From: Pseudonocardia oroxyli
GTDB lineage: Bacteria > Actinomycetota > Actinomycetes > Mycobacteriales > Pseudonocardiaceae
Length of the DNA stretch: 64,000 nt
Direction: 5' to 3'
Assembly: GCF_900102195.1 (NCBI RefSeq)
Contig: NZ_FNBE01000004.1
Coordinates: forward strand, 62,001-126,000
The translations under genes and the position numbers were made by a program. Positions 51,764-60,974 of this stretch are shown here, in pieces. The notes below the pieces were generated by a model, which was not told the DNA's origin, made no database searches, and saw only the letters and a list, made by a program, of their open reading frames with translations. Numbering within the stretch: position 1 is the first letter of the stretch; every line of letters starts with the position of its first letter.

Positions 51764-52732
51764 TCAGGGGACCAGCACGTACTTGCCGACGGCGGTGCGG
51801 TCGGCGTAGCGGCGCAGGACCTGCGCGGCCTCGGCCAACGGGGCGGTGACCGGATGCGGCGGGTGCAGGTCACCGCGCCCGATCCGCCCGACGACGTCCG
51901 CCAGCAGGGCGGCCTGGCCCTCGGCCCCGCCGACCTCCCGCGCCCAGTCCCCCCAGTCCACACCGACGACCGTGCGGTTGCGGAGCAGCACGATGTTGGC
52001 GGGCAGCCGCGGGATCTCGCCGCTCGCGAACCCGAGGACGCAGAACCGCCCGCCCGCCCTGAGCGCGCGCAGCGCGGACTCCGCCGCCGGGCCGCCGACG
52101 GGATCGACGACCACGTCCGCGCCGCCGCCCGTGGCCGCGCGGATGCCGTCCTTGAGGTCGGTGTAGTCGATCGCCGCGGTGGCGCCGGCCGCGACCGCCG
52201 CCGCCCGCTTCTCCGCGCTCGACGCGACGGCCAGCACCCGCGCGCCCAGGCTGCGGGCGACGTCCACCGCGGCCAGCCCGATCCCGCCGCCCGCACCCAG
52301 CACGACGACCCACTCGTCCGGTGCGATCGCCACGCGGCGGGTCACGGCGAAGACCAGCGTGCAGTAGGACTCGAGCGCGGAGGCGGCCACGACCGGACCC
52401 ACACCCGCCGGCAGCGGCACGGGGTCCGCCAGGACGGCGTGGCTGGTGTACCCGCCGAACCCCAGCACCGAGCCGACGACCGCGGTGCCCGTCCGGGCCG
52501 GGTCCACGCCCTCGCCGACCGCGAGGACGGTGCCCGCGACCGCCGACCCGGGGGTGAACGGCAGCGGCGGTCTGACCTGGTAGCGGCCCTGCACGATCAA
52601 CCCGTCGACGAAGCTGACCCCCGCGGCCTCGACACCCACGAGGACCTCACCGGGCCCGGGCACGGGGTCGGGCTCCTCGACGACCGTCAGCTTCTCCGGG
52701 TCCCCGAACTCGGTACAGACCACGCGCAGCAC
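51764..52732 (-). CDS. Quinone oxidoreductase-type zinc-independent MDR protein
   Basis: This 322-residue NADPH-dependent medium-chain reductase without zinc ligands begins VLRVVCTEFGDPEKLTVVEE. VEAAGVSFVDGLIVQGRYQ and GSAVAGTVLAVGEGV belong to the catalytic domain; VLGAGGGIGLAAVDVARSLGARVLAVASS is the Rossmann region and DVVVDPVGG the following strand. The start is GTG 52732; a longer frame up to 52855 lacks family similarity. A GACCGATCGACC motif lies just upstream, possibly a TetR site. Confidence 0.85.
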   Translation of the reverse strand: MLRVVCTEFGDPEKLTVVEEPDPVPGPGEVLVGVEAAGVSFVDGLIVQGRYQVRPPLPFTPGSAVAGTVLAVGEGVDPARTGTAVVGSVLGFGGYTSHAVLADPVPLPAGVGPVVAASALESYCTLVFAVTRRVAIAPDEWVVVLGAGGGIGLAAVDVARSLGARVLAVASSAEKRAAAVAAGATAAIDYTDLKDGIRAATGGGADVVVDPVGGPAAESALRALRAGGRFCVLGFASGEIPRLPANIVLLRNRTVVGVDWGDWAREVGGAEGQAALLADVVGRIGRGDLHPPHPVTAPLAEAAQVLRRYADRTAVGKYVLVP

Positions 52733-52788
52733 GGGTCCACCCTGACCGATCGACCGCTCAGTTCGGGTGTGACCCCGCCCACACCCGC

Positions 52789-53274
52789 CTACAGGGACTT
52801 GAGTACGGCGTCGGCCGAGCTGACGGTCACGTCGCCGGGCGAGCTCTCCACCCACACCCCCGTCGCGACCCCGTCGGTGAAGACCGCCGCGTAGCGCTGG
52901 TTGCGCAGCCCCAGTCCCATGCCGGTGCCGTCCAGCGTGAGCCCGAGGGCCTTGGCGAGGTCGCCGTTCCCGTCGCCGAGCATGAGCACGGCGTCACCGG
53001 TGTCCCGAGACCTGCCCCAGGCGTCCATGACGAAGGCGTCGTTGACCGAGACGCAGGCGATCGTGTCCACGCCCTTGGCCTTGAGCTCGTCCGCCCGCAG
53101 CACGTACTCGGGGAGGTGCTGGTCCGAGCAGGTGGGGGTGAAGGCGCCGGGGACGCCGAACAGCACGACCGTGCCCGTGCCCAGCACCTCGGTGCTCGTG
53201 ACGGGGGTGGGCTTGCCGTCGCGCATCGTCGTCAGCGTGACCTCGGGAAGGGTGTCGCCGGCCGAGAGGGCCAT
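52789..53274 (-). CDS. Prx5-like peroxiredoxin
   Basis: This 161-residue thiol peroxidase starts at ATG 53274 (MALSAGDTLPEVTL). The peroxidatic cysteine lies in VPGAFTPTCSDQHLP (Cys49), the Prx5/AhpE-type signature. A second cysteine sits in DTIACVSVNDAFVMDAW at about residue 76, which could resolve the disulfide. It reduces hydroperoxides in the cytoplasm. The divergent gap to the DUF899 gene contains an 11-base tandem repeat. Confidence 0.9.
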   Translation of the reverse strand: MALSAGDTLPEVTLTTMRDGKPTPVTSTEVLGTGTVVLFGVPGAFTPTCSDQHLPEYVLRADELKAKGVDTIACVSVNDAFVMDAWGRSRDTGDAVLMLGDGNGDLAKALGLTLDGTGMGLGLRNQRYAAVFTDGVATGVWVESSPGDVTVSSADAVLKSL

Positions 53275-53328
53275 GGGGTGCCTCGTTTCGCGGAGTGTCG
53301 TGATCGGCTCGACGCTACTGTGGGCGCA

Positions 53329-53383
53329 CCCGCGCCGCACCCGCGCCGCACCCGCGCCGCAGCCGCGCCGCAGCCGCGCCGCA
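53329..53383. repeat. Five tandem copies of an 11-bp unit
   Basis: CCCGCGCCGCA occurs three times followed by GCCGCGCCGCA twice and a partial copy, in the 208-base divergent gap between peroxiredoxin and DUF899 genes. The rest of the gap shows no gene. Confidence 0.85.
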
Positions 53384-53482
53384 GCCGCACCGGAGCCGTC
53401 CCCGACCGAACGATGAGTTCCGCGCCCCGGGAGAGTCCACCCCCAGGACGTCACCGAACCGTCACCGAGACCGGGAGGACCC

Positions 53483-54172
53483 ATGACCGCACGACCGCCC
53501 GTCGTCGACACGCAGACCTGGGAGCGGGAGCTCGCCGCGCTCCGGGCCAGGGAGAAGGCCGCCACCCGCGAGCTGGACGCGATCGCCGCGCAGCGCAGGC
53601 GGCTGCCCATGGTCGAGATGCCGGACTACGTGCTGGAGGGCCCGGACGGGCCGGTCCGGCTGGTCGACCTGTTCGGCGACCAGGACCAGCTGATCGTCTA
53701 CCACCACATGTGGGAGGACGGGGCCCGGTGGCAGTGCGGCGGCTGCACGAGCTTCACCACGCAGTTCACCCGCTTCGCCGGCCTGGCGAAGTTCGGCGCC
53801 CGGTTCGTGATCGTCACCCAGGGCCCGATCGCCGACGCGCTCGCCTACCGGGACGAGGTCGGCAACCGCATGGAGTGGTACTCGACGGCGGGCAGCGCGT
53901 TCGGCGCGGACGTCGGCGCGGGGCCGAAGGAGGGCTTCGGCGTCAACGTCTTCCTGCGCGACGGCGACCGGGTCTACCGGACCTGGCACACGAACGGGCG
54001 CGGGGTGGAGCAGCTCGGCCACCTGTTCGCGCTGGTCGACGTCCTGCCCTACGGCCGCCGGGAGGAGTGGCAGGACTCCCCCGAGGGCTGGCCGCAGGGC
54101 CCCGCCTACGCCGGGTGGATGGGCTCCGACGAGATCGCCGCGGCCTACGGGGACGCTACGCGGGCGGGATGA
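53483..54172 (+). CDS. DUF899 family thioredoxin-like protein
   Basis: This 229-residue protein has a helical N-terminus (WERELAALRAREKAATRELDAIAAQRRRLP), then a thioredoxin-like core: LVDLFGDQDQLIVYHHMW and the motif CGGCTSFTTQF in the redox-site position. FNVFLRDGDRVYRTWHT-like strands follow. DUF899 proteins are predicted disulfide reductases or dithiol-disulfide isomerases of unknown substrate. It is divergent from the peroxiredoxin gene, suggesting linked redox roles. The 3' end overlaps the convergent TetR gene by 17 bases. Confidence 0.85.
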   Translation: MTARPPVVDTQTWERELAALRAREKAATRELDAIAAQRRRLPMVEMPDYVLEGPDGPVRLVDLFGDQDQLIVYHHMWEDGARWQCGGCTSFTTQFTRFAGLAKFGARFVIVTQGPIADALAYRDEVGNRMEWYSTAGSAFGADVGAGPKEGFGVNVFLRDGDRVYRTWHTNGRGVEQLGHLFALVDVLPYGRREEWQDSPEGWPQGPAYAGWMGSDEIAAAYGDATRAG

Positions 54173-54749
54173 TGCCCTCGCCCACGATCCGCACGACCTC
54201 GCCCGGCAGGGCGTCGGAGCCGGGGCGGCCGGGGCGGTACCACTCGCTGATCGAGTTGACCGTGCCGCTGAGCAGGCGGGCGGCGAGCGACGGCTCGACG
54301 CCGGCGCGCACCTCGCCGTCGGCCACCGCCTCGGCGACGAGCGAGGCGATCGAGGCGTCGAAGGCGCGGCGGCGGGCCAGCGCCCACCGCTCGGTCTCGG
54401 TGTTGCCCCGCACCCGCAGCAGCAGCGTGACGTACGGCAGCTCCGACTGCAGCACCTCCACCTGCCGGTAGATGATGTGCCGCAGGCGGTCCAGCGCCGG
54501 ACCGGAGAGCGACTCCGGCTCGGACAGGATCCCGAACAGACCGTCCAACGCCCGGGTGAGGGCCGCCTTGAGCAGCTCCTCCTTGCCCGAGACGTGGTGG
54601 TAGAAGCTGGACTTGGTGATGCCCGCGGCGCGGGACAGGTCCTCCATCGACGTGGCGTCGTAGCCGCGGGTGTTGAACTCCGCGACGGCCACGGTGAGCA
54701 GGGACGCCGCGTCGTAGGCCGGTCGGCGCCGCCCGGTGGGGGCCGTCAT
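54156..54749 (-). CDS. TetR regulator co-transcribed with enoyl-CoA hydratase
   Basis: This 197-residue TetR protein has the helix-turn-helix TSMEDLSRAAGITKSSFYHHVSGKEELL at about residues 33-60. ATG 54749 overlaps the hydratase stop by four bases, so the pair is an operon. A CGATCG-type palindrome in the operon promoter is a likely own site. Acyl-CoA-responsive TetR proteins are often placed like this beside hydratases in aromatic or fatty acid breakdown. Confidence 0.85.
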   Translation of the reverse strand: MTAPTGRRRPAYDAASLLTVAVAEFNTRGYDATSMEDLSRAAGITKSSFYHHVSGKEELLKAALTRALDGLFGILSEPESLSGPALDRLRHIIYRQVEVLQSELPYVTLLLRVRGNTETERWALARRRAFDASIASLVAEAVADGEVRAGVEPSLAARLLSGTVNSISEWYRPGRPGSDALPGEVVRIVGEGIIPPA

Positions 54750-55534
54750 CGCCCCTCGAACGCGGGGGCGCGCTTCTCCAGGAACGCCTCCACGGCCTCG
54801 CGGTGGTCCCGGGTGACGCCCAGCCGCGCCTGCCCCGCGGCCTCGGCGGCCAGGACCGTGTCCAGGGAGGACACCGCCCCGATCGCCACGGCCTTCTTGA
54901 TCTCGGCGTAGGCCAGCGTGGGCCCGGCGGCCAGCTTCCGGGCGAGCGTGAGCGCCGCGCCGAGCACCTCGTCCGCCGGGACGACCGACCGGACCAGGCC
55001 GGACGCCAGTGCCTGCGCCGCGTCGAACGACTCGCCGAGCAGCAGCAGCTCGGTGGCCCTGGCCGCGCCGAGCGAGTGCGTGAGGGTGGCCGACAGTCCC
55101 GAGTCCGCGGTCAGCCCGATCGCCGAGAAAGCGGTGGCGAACGTGGCGCCCTCGGCCGCGATCCGCAGGTCGCAGGCCATGGCGAAGCCGAGGCCCGCCC
55201 CGACCGCCCCGCCGTTGATCGCGCAGACCACCGGTTTCGGCATCGTCGCGAGCAGCGTGACGATCGGGTTGTAGTGCTTCTCCACGGTGTCGAACGAGGT
55301 GGCCGAGTCACCGCGCAGGGACTTCACGTGCTCGCCCAGGTCCTGCCCCACGCAGAACGACTTGCCGCTGCCCGCCAGCACCACGGCGCGGACGTCCGGG
55401 TCGGCCGCGACCTCCGCCAGCGCCTGGTGCAGCGCCTCCTTCAGCTCGACGGTCAGTGCGTTGCGCCGCTCGGGCCGGTTCAGCGTGACGACCGCGACGG
55501 CGCCGTCGCGCTCGAGGGTGACAGGCGAGTCCAT
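54746..55534 (-). CDS. Enoyl-CoA hydratase/isomerase
   Basis: This 262-residue crotonase starts at ATG 55534 (MDSPVTLERDGAVAVVTLNRPERRNAL). The oxyanion-hole stretches SGKSFCVGQDLGEH and AINGGAVGAGLGFAMACDLRIAA are in order. The EGATFATAFSAIGLTADSGLSATL segment, with Asp in place of the second glutamate, resembles the PaaB/PaaG isomerase group. This suggests ring-CoA or double-bond isomerisation in aromatic catabolism, but the exact substrate is open. Confidence 0.85.
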   Translation of the reverse strand: MDSPVTLERDGAVAVVTLNRPERRNALTVELKEALHQALAEVAADPDVRAVVLAGSGKSFCVGQDLGEHVKSLRGDSATSFDTVEKHYNPIVTLLATMPKPVVCAINGGAVGAGLGFAMACDLRIAAEGATFATAFSAIGLTADSGLSATLTHSLGAARATELLLLGESFDAAQALASGLVRSVVPADEVLGAALTLARKLAAGPTLAYAEIKKAVAIGAVSSLDTVLAAEAAGQARLGVTRDHREAVEAFLEKRAPAFEGR

Positions 55535-55563
55535 CGGGCCATGCTAGCCGCCGCCGTCAACCG

Positions 55564-55573
55564 AACGATCGTT
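55564..55573. promoter_or_regulatory. Putative TetR operator (AACGATCGTT)
   Basis: A perfect ten-base palindrome, extended as CGAACGATCGTTTC, sits 30 bases before the hydratase start. It shares its core with the operators at 18714-18774. Confidence 0.55.
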
Positions 55574-55593
55574 TCAGGGTCCGGGGTCCGCCG

Positions 55594-56523
55594 TCAGCGG
55601 GCGGCGGACGGCGGGTGGCCGTAGCGGCGCCGGAAGGCGGCGGCGAAGCGGCTGGCGCTGGAGAAACCCCAGGCCGCGGCAACCTGGCTGATCGTGAGGC
55701 CCGGCCGGGCGGCGAGGTCGGCGCGGGCGCGGTGCAGCCGCACGGCGACCAGGTGTTCGGTCGGGGTGCAGCCCATCCACCGGCGGAACCCGTCCTGCAG
55801 CCGCCGCACCGAGGTGCCCGCGACGTCCGCCATCTCGGCGGCCGTCCACGCGCGGGCGGGGTCGTCCGCCACCGCGTCGACCACCCGGCTGATCATCCGC
55901 GGCCGCGCGGGCGGGCCGCCGTCCTCCGGGCAGACCGCCAGCAGGAAGCCCGCGGACACGGCTCCCGCCAGCTGGGCCCGCACGACGGGCTGGTCGGAGA
56001 ACAGCGGCGTGGTGCGGGCGTGCGAGGACAGGCCGGCGACCAGGTGCCGCCAGTCCCGACCCGGCCCCGCGGCGTCGAGCCGGACCTGGTCGGGCAGCGA
56101 CCCGACGGTCCCGGGCCTGCCGAGGACCCGCTCCGCCTCGCGGTCCATCCAGTCCCGGTCGAACTTCACGCCGAGGACGGTGCAGGTGGCGTCCCAGTGG
56201 CTGATCAACGACGGCGTGTCGGCCCGGAAGACGGTGGCCTGCCCGGCCACGGAGGTGACCGTGCCGTGCCGCCCGCGGCTCTCCAGATGCCCGGTCAGCG
56301 GCAGGTTGACCTCGTAGGCGGCGGGATAGTCGCAGGCCACGGCGACGTCCGCACCCCACCCGACGTACCCGATGAGCACCGGACCGAGGTCCACCGTGCG
56401 CAACGTCAGCCGCGGGTCGCCCCCGCCGCCCAGCGGCGTGAGCTCGTGCGGGAAGTACGCCGCCGCCACCGACTGCGAGGCGCGCTGCCAGTCCCGGAAC
56501 GTCGCACCACTGCGTGCGGGCAT
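55594..56523 (-). CDS. AraC family regulator, probably of gcoAB
   Basis: This 309-residue protein has an N-terminal cupin-like sensing domain (YEVNLPLTGHLESRG, VTSVAGQATVFRADTPS) and a C-terminal AraC double helix-turn-helix. The latter reads AAEMADVAGTSVRRLQDGFRRWMGCTPTEHLVAVRLHRARADLA and TISQVAAAWGFSSASRFAAAFRRRYG. It is divergent from the guaiacol demethylase genes, an arrangement that also occurs in other gcoAB clusters. It would activate gcoAB in response to guaiacol-type compounds (inferred). Confidence 0.8.
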   Translation of the reverse strand: MPARSGATFRDWQRASQSVAAAYFPHELTPLGGGGDPRLTLRTVDLGPVLIGYVGWGADVAVACDYPAAYEVNLPLTGHLESRGRHGTVTSVAGQATVFRADTPSLISHWDATCTVLGVKFDRDWMDREAERVLGRPGTVGSLPDQVRLDAAGPGRDWRHLVAGLSSHARTTPLFSDQPVVRAQLAGAVSAGFLLAVCPEDGGPPARPRMISRVVDAVADDPARAWTAAEMADVAGTSVRRLQDGFRRWMGCTPTEHLVAVRLHRARADLAARPGLTISQVAAAWGFSSASRFAAAFRRRYGHPPSAAR

Positions 56524-56672
56524 GCCGGGGATGGTAGCCCAGCGCAGCGCGGGCGACCCGGCGCGCGATCCGTCTCGGATCCGCGCGATCCGTGTCGTCG
56601 CGGCGGTGCCGCGGACCTACCTTCGCGGCCATCCCGGACACCGCCGACTCGGATCCCTGTGGAGGAACGTCG

Positions 56673-57893
56673 ATGACGACGACCGAGAACGACCTGGGCT
56701 GGCTCGACGACATCACCATGAGCCAGCTGGAACGCAACCCCTACCCCGTCTACGAGCGGCTGCGGGCCGAGGCCCCGCTGGCCTACGTCCCCGTGCTCGG
56801 CTCCTACGTGGCCTCGACCGCGGAGCTCTGCCGCGAGATCGCCACCAGCCCGGACTTCGAAGCCGTGATCACCCCGGCGGGCGGCCGGACGTTCGGTCAC
56901 CCCGCGATCATCGGGGTGAACGGCGACGTGCACGCCGACCTGCGCGGCATGGTCGAGCCGCAGCTCCAGCCCGTCGAGGTGGACCGCTGGGTCGACGACC
57001 TGGTGCGCCCCATCGCCCGCCGGTACGTCGAGGCGTTCGAGAACGACGGCCGCGCCGAGCTCGTGGCGCAGTACGCCGAGCCGGTCAGCGTGCGGTCCCT
57101 CGGTGACCTGCTGGGCCTCACGGACGTCTCGTCGGACACCCTGCGGGACTGGTTCGCCCGGCTGAACCGCTCCTTCACCAACGCCGCCATGACGGCCGAC
57201 GGCGAGTTCGCCAACCCGGAGGGGTTCCTCGACGCCGACCGGGCCAAGGAGGAGATCAAGGCCGCCGTCGACCCGCTGATCGACCGGTGGATCACCGAGC
57301 CCGCGGACACCGCGATCTCGCACTGGCTCCACGACGGCATGCCGCCCGGGAAGACGCGGGACCGCGAGTACATCTACCCGACGATCTACGTGTACCTGCT
57401 CGGCGCCATGCAGGAGCCCGGCCACGGCATCGCGTCCACGCTCGTCGGGCTGTTCGGCGAGCCGGAGCAGTTCGAGCAGGTCGTCGACGATCCCGCGCTC
57501 ATCCCCCGGGCGATCGCGGAGGGCATGCGCTGGACCTCGCCGATCTGGTCGGCGACGGCGCGGATCACCACCACGGACGTGCACCTCGCGGGCGTGGACC
57601 TGCCCAAGGGCACCCCGGTGATCCAGTCCTACGGCTCGGCGAACCACGACACCGGCCTGTACGAGGCGCCGACCCGCTTCGACCTGCACCGCCCGCCGCT
57701 GCCGCACCTGGCGTTCGGCGCGGGCAGGCACGCCTGCGCGGGCATCTACTACGCCAACCACGTGATGCGGATCGCGCTGGAGGAGCTCTTCGAGGCGATC
57801 CCGAACATGGAGCGGGACACCTCGGCCGAGGTCGAGTTCTGGGGCTGGGGCTTCCGCGGCCCGACCGCCCTGCCCGTCACCTGGGAGGTCTGA
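56673..57893 (+). CDS. gcoA: Guaiacol O-demethylase, cytochrome P450 (CYP255A-like)
   Basis: This 406-residue soluble P450 has the heme loop [20 protein letters not shown] with axial Cys355. The I-helix region reads [17 protein letters not shown], lacking the usual acid-threonine pair, as in Gco[26 protein letters not shown] and [12 protein letters not shown] are also nearly identical to my memory of Amycolatopsis GcoA. It removes the methyl group of guaiacol to give catechol and formaldehyde. ATG 56673 follows GGAGG, and gcoB starts six bases after the stop. This is one of the most secure functional calls here. Confidence 0.9.
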   Translation: MTTTENDLGWLDDITMSQLERNPYPVYERLRAEAPLAYVPVLGSYVASTAELCREIATSPDFEAVITPAGGRTFGHPAIIGVNGDVHADLRGMVEPQLQPVEVDRWVDDLVRPIARRYVEAFENDGRAELVAQYAEPVSVRSLGDLLGLTDVSSDTLRDWFARLNRSFTNAAMTADGEFANPEGFLDADRAKEEIKAAVDPLIDRWITEPADTAISHWLHDGMPPGKTRDREYIYPTIYVYLLGAMQEPGHGIASTLVGLFGEPEQFEQVVDDPALIPRAIAEGMRWTSPIWSATARITTTDVHLAGVDLPKGTPVIQSYGSANHDTGLYEAPTRFDLHRPPLPHLAFGAGRHACAGIYYANHVMRIALEELFEAIPNMERDTSAEVEFWGWGFRGPTALPVTWEV

Positions 57894-57898
57894 CCCCC

Positions 57899-58915
57899 AT
57901 GACGTCCACCGCGCCCACCTTCGGAGCCGCCCTCGGCGACCGGACCGTCCCCTGCGGCCCGGACCAGCCCCTGCTCGACGCCTTCCTCCGGGCCGGGGTC
58001 TGGATGCCGAACTCCTGCAACCAGGGGACCTGCGGCACCTGCAAGCTGCGGGTGGTCCGCGGTGACGTCGACCACCGCGACTCCCCCGCCGACACCCTCA
58101 CCGCGGCGGAGCGGGCCGCGGGCCTGGCGCTGGCCTGCCAGGCGCGGCCGCGCTCCGACCTCACCCTCGCCCTGGACGGACCGGCCGCGGCGGCGGGCCG
58201 CACCGCCCATCCCCTGCGGGACCTGGTCGGGACCGTCGTGGAGCTCGCCGACATCGCCCGCGACACCCGACGGCTGCGGATCGCGCTGCCCGAGCCCCTG
58301 GCGTTCGACGCCGGGCAGTACGTGGAGCTGACCGTGCCGGGATCCGGGGTGCGGCGGCAGTACTCCCTGGCGAACACCGCGGACGTCGACAAGGTCCTGG
58401 AGCTGCACGTCCGGCTCGTCCCCGGTGGCGCGGCGACCGCGGGGTGGATCTTCGACTCCCTCGGGGTCGACGACGAGATCGAGGTCACCGGGCCGTTCGG
58501 CGACTTCGTCCTCGACGACGCCGAGGGCCCGATGGTCATGATCGGCGGCGGTACCGGCCTGGCCCCGCTGGTCGGGCTCGCCCGCACGGCCCTGGCCCGC
58601 GACCCCGGGCGGGAGATCCACCTCTACCACGGCGTCCGCGGGGCGGCGGACCTCTACGACGGCGACGCGATGGCGGAGCTGGCGGCGCGGTACTCCGGCT
58701 TCCGGTTCGTCCCGGTGCTCTCGCACGAGCCGGACCCGGACCACCGCTCGGGCCTGCCGACCGACGCGTTCGTCGAGGACGTCCCCAGCGCCCGCGGCTG
58801 GTCGGGCTGGCTGTGCGGCCCGCCCGCGATGGTGGACGCCGGGGTGAAGGCGTTCAAGCGCAGGCGGATGGCGCCGCGCCTGATCCACCGGGAGAACTTC
58901 ACCCCGGCCTGCTGA
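57899..58915 (+). CDS. gcoB: GcoB: ferredoxin-FAD/NADH reductase for GcoA
   Basis: This 338-residue single-chain reductase has an N-terminal plant-type 2Fe-2S domain with Cys40, Cys45, Cys48 (SCNQGTCGTC) and Cys80. The FAD-binding barrel includes RQYSLANTADVDKVLELHVRL, and the NADH domain GGGTGLAPLVGLART and WLCGPPAMVDAG. The order ferredoxin-FAD-NAD matches GcoB, which passes electrons from NADH to GcoA. It lies directly after gcoA with a short leader and is followed by a perfect hairpin. Confidence 0.9.
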   Translation: MTSTAPTFGAALGDRTVPCGPDQPLLDAFLRAGVWMPNSCNQGTCGTCKLRVVRGDVDHRDSPADTLTAAERAAGLALACQARPRSDLTLALDGPAAAAGRTAHPLRDLVGTVVELADIARDTRRLRIALPEPLAFDAGQYVELTVPGSGVRRQYSLANTADVDKVLELHVRLVPGGAATAGWIFDSLGVDDEIEVTGPFGDFVLDDAEGPMVMIGGGTGLAPLVGLARTALARDPGREIHLYHGVRGAADLYDGDAMAELAARYSGFRFVPVLSHEPDPDHRSGLPTDAFVEDVPSARGWSGWLCGPPAMVDAGVKAFKRRRMAPRLIHRENFTPAC

Positions 58916-58917
58916 TC

Positions 58918-58955
58918 CGTCCGGCGGGTACGCAGTTGTGCGTACCCGCCGGACG
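58918..58955. terminator. Perfect 17-base hairpin after gcoB
   Basis: CGTCCGGCGGGTACGCA and its exact complement flank a GTTG loop, three bases after the gcoB stop, followed by TCTCT. It probably separates gcoAB from the peroxidase gene. Confidence 0.8.
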
Positions 58956-59013
58956 TCTCTGCGGGGCACCCACCGGCCTCTCCTCCCTGCCCGACACCGA
59001 CGCAGGAGGAGCG

Positions 59014-60369
59014 ATGGATCTCGAGAAGTCCCTGCCCACCACACTCGACCCCGCGACCGAGGAGGCGCTCGACACCCTGCAGGCCAACATCCTCTCCGGC
59101 CACGTGCGGGAGCGGTTCCTGGCCCTGTTCGTGCACTTCGGCGACGCGGCGGACGGCCGCGCGTTCCTCCGCGCGCTCGCCCCGATGATCAAGCCGTACG
59201 CGGTGCAGCGCTGGGAGACCGCCGCCTTCAAGGCGCACCTGCCGATCCGCCCGGTCTGGGTCGGGGCCGCGCTGTCGGCGTCGGGGTACGGCGCCCTGGG
59301 CCGCAAGGCCGACGCCCCGACCGACACCGCCTTCCGCGGCGGGATGAAGTCCAGCACGGCGAAGCTGGCCGACCCCGCGCAGGAGACGTGGGAGGCGGGC
59401 TACCAGGGGGACGTCCACGCCGTCGTGCTGATCGGCGGCGTCTCGGCGGACGACGTCGAGGCCGCGGAGGACGCGGTCCGGGCGGTCCTGCCGCCCACGG
59501 TCACCGTGCTGCAGCGGGAGACCGGGCGCGGGCAGCACAACGCCGACGGCAACGGCATCGAGCACTTCGGCTACGTCGACGGCCGCAGCCAGCCCCTGTT
59601 CGTCGAGGCCGAGATCGCGGCCGAGGACAAGACCGCCTGGGACCCGGCGTTCCCGCTGAAGCAGGTGCTCGTCCCGGAGTCGGCGAACAGGTTCGGCAGC
59701 TACTTCGTGTTCCGCAAGCTCGAGCAGAACGTCCGCGCGTTCAAGACGGCCGAGGAGCACCTGGCCGACACCTTGGCGCTGTCCGAGCCGGACCGGGAGC
59801 GGGCGGGCGCCCTGATCGTCGGGCGCTTCGAGGACGGCACGCCGGTGGTCCTGTCCGGACAGGAGGCGGGCGACCCCCACGTGGTCAACGACTTCGGGTA
59901 CGACGGCGACCCCGACGGGCTGAAGTGCCCGCACTTCGCCCACATCCGCAAGACCAACCCGCGCGGCACCGGCGGGTTCGAGGCGGCCGAGGGGGAGCGT
60001 TCGCACATCATGGCCCGCCGCGGCCAGACCTACGGCGAGCGCTACGACGGACCGAACGCCGACATCGACCCGGCGCTGCGGCCGACCGGCGGGGTCGGGC
60101 TGCTCTTCATGGCCTACATGAGCAGCGTGGTGGACCAGTTCGAGTTCACCCAGGCCAACTGGGCGGACTTCGCCGGGTTCCCGAAGGCCGGCGAACAGCC
60201 CGGCCTCGACCCGGTGATCGGGCAGGGCCACCGGTCGTCGCTCCCGCCGTGCCCGGTGCCCTGGGGTGGACCCGGCCTGCGGCCCGCCGAGGTGTTCCCG
60301 CAGACCGTGACGCTCAAGGGCGGCGAGTACTTCTTCGCCCCGTCGATCGCCTACCTCGCCGCGCTGTAG
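59014..60369 (+). CDS. Dye-decolorizing peroxidase (DyP)
   Basis: This 451-residue heme peroxidase starts at ATG 59014 behind AGGAGG. The DyP signature GxxDG is present as FGYVDGRSQP (Asp189), and the proximal heme histidine is His310 in FAHIRKTNPRG. The length and inserted regions fit the larger C/D-type class found in actinomycetes, which includes enzymes active on lignin models. There is no Tat signal, so it is cytoplasmic or exported in an encapsulin-independent way. Adjacent gcoAB suggests a shared role with lignin-derived aromatics. Confidence 0.9.
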   Translation: MDLEKSLPTTLDPATEEALDTLQANILSGHVRERFLALFVHFGDAADGRAFLRALAPMIKPYAVQRWETAAFKAHLPIRPVWVGAALSASGYGALGRKADAPTDTAFRGGMKSSTAKLADPAQETWEAGYQGDVHAVVLIGGVSADDVEAAEDAVRAVLPPTVTVLQRETGRGQHNADGNGIEHFGYVDGRSQPLFVEAEIAAEDKTAWDPAFPLKQVLVPESANRFGSYFVFRKLEQNVRAFKTAEEHLADTLALSEPDRERAGALIVGRFEDGTPVVLSGQEAGDPHVVNDFGYDGDPDGLKCPHFAHIRKTNPRGTGGFEAAEGERSHIMARRGQTYGERYDGPNADIDPALRPTGGVGLLFMAYMSSVVDQFEFTQANWADFAGFPKAGEQPGLDPVIGQGHRSSLPPCPVPWGGPGLRPAEVFPQTVTLKGGEYFFAPSIAYLAAL

Positions 60370-60956
60370 ACCAGCGTGGTGATCCGGGTGTGGGCGGGGG
60401 TGGCCGGGGTGGAGCCGAACCCGAAGCGGACCGGCGGGTCCACCGGGGCGAGCCCACCCTGGTCGACCCCGTCCCACCGCACCACCGCCGACGTGACGCG
60501 GTGCAGGTCACGGGCGCAGTAGTACTCGCGGCGGCCCTGCCCGGCGGACCCGACGGTCCGGACGCCGGGCAGGACCCGCCGCGCGACGACGTCGATCGCG
60601 GCGACCCAGCGCGGGTCCGTCTGCAGGGGGCCCGGGACCGCACGCAGCAGCCACCCCAGGGCGCCCCGCCCGCCGACGCGCCAGGCGCACTCCAGCGGCC
60701 CCGCGGTGACCTGTCGCCGGTCCCCGCGCTCGACGTGCACGACCGGGCCGAGCCGCACCTCGTCGAAGGTGTAGGTCGCGGTCACGAACTCGGCGACGGG
60801 CTCGGAGGGGGCGAGGAGCAGCCGGTGCCCGTCCGGCCGTTCCACCATGACGTCGGTGAAGGAGCCCAGCGGCGAGCGCGGCCAGTGCCCCACCACCACA
60901 CGGAGTCCCGCAGGGGTGCCGAGCCCGGAGATCCAGCCGTCGAAGCGATCGATCAC
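60351..60956 (-). CDS. Conserved hypothetical protein
   Basis: This 201-residue soluble protein starts at GTG 60956 (VIDRFDGWISGLGTPAGLRVVVGHW). It has alternating beta strands with FTDVMVERPDGHRLLLAP, YTFDEVRLGPVVHVERG and RTVGSAGQGRREYYCARDLHRV. I remember similar uncharacterised proteins in actinomycetes but no name. It overlaps the end of the DyP gene by 19 bases and is divergent from a VOC gene only 18 bases away, so both promoters overlap the coding ends. Confidence 0.7.
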   Translation of the reverse strand: MIDRFDGWISGLGTPAGLRVVVGHWPRSPLGSFTDVMVERPDGHRLLLAPSEPVAEFVTATYTFDEVRLGPVVHVERGDRRQVTAGPLECAWRVGGRGALGWLLRAVPGPLQTDPRWVAAIDVVARRVLPGVRTVGSAGQGRREYYCARDLHRVTSAVVRWDGVDQGGLAPVDPPVRFGFGSTPATPAHTRITTLVYSAAR

Positions 60957-60974
60957 CCGGGTTGAATACCCCCC

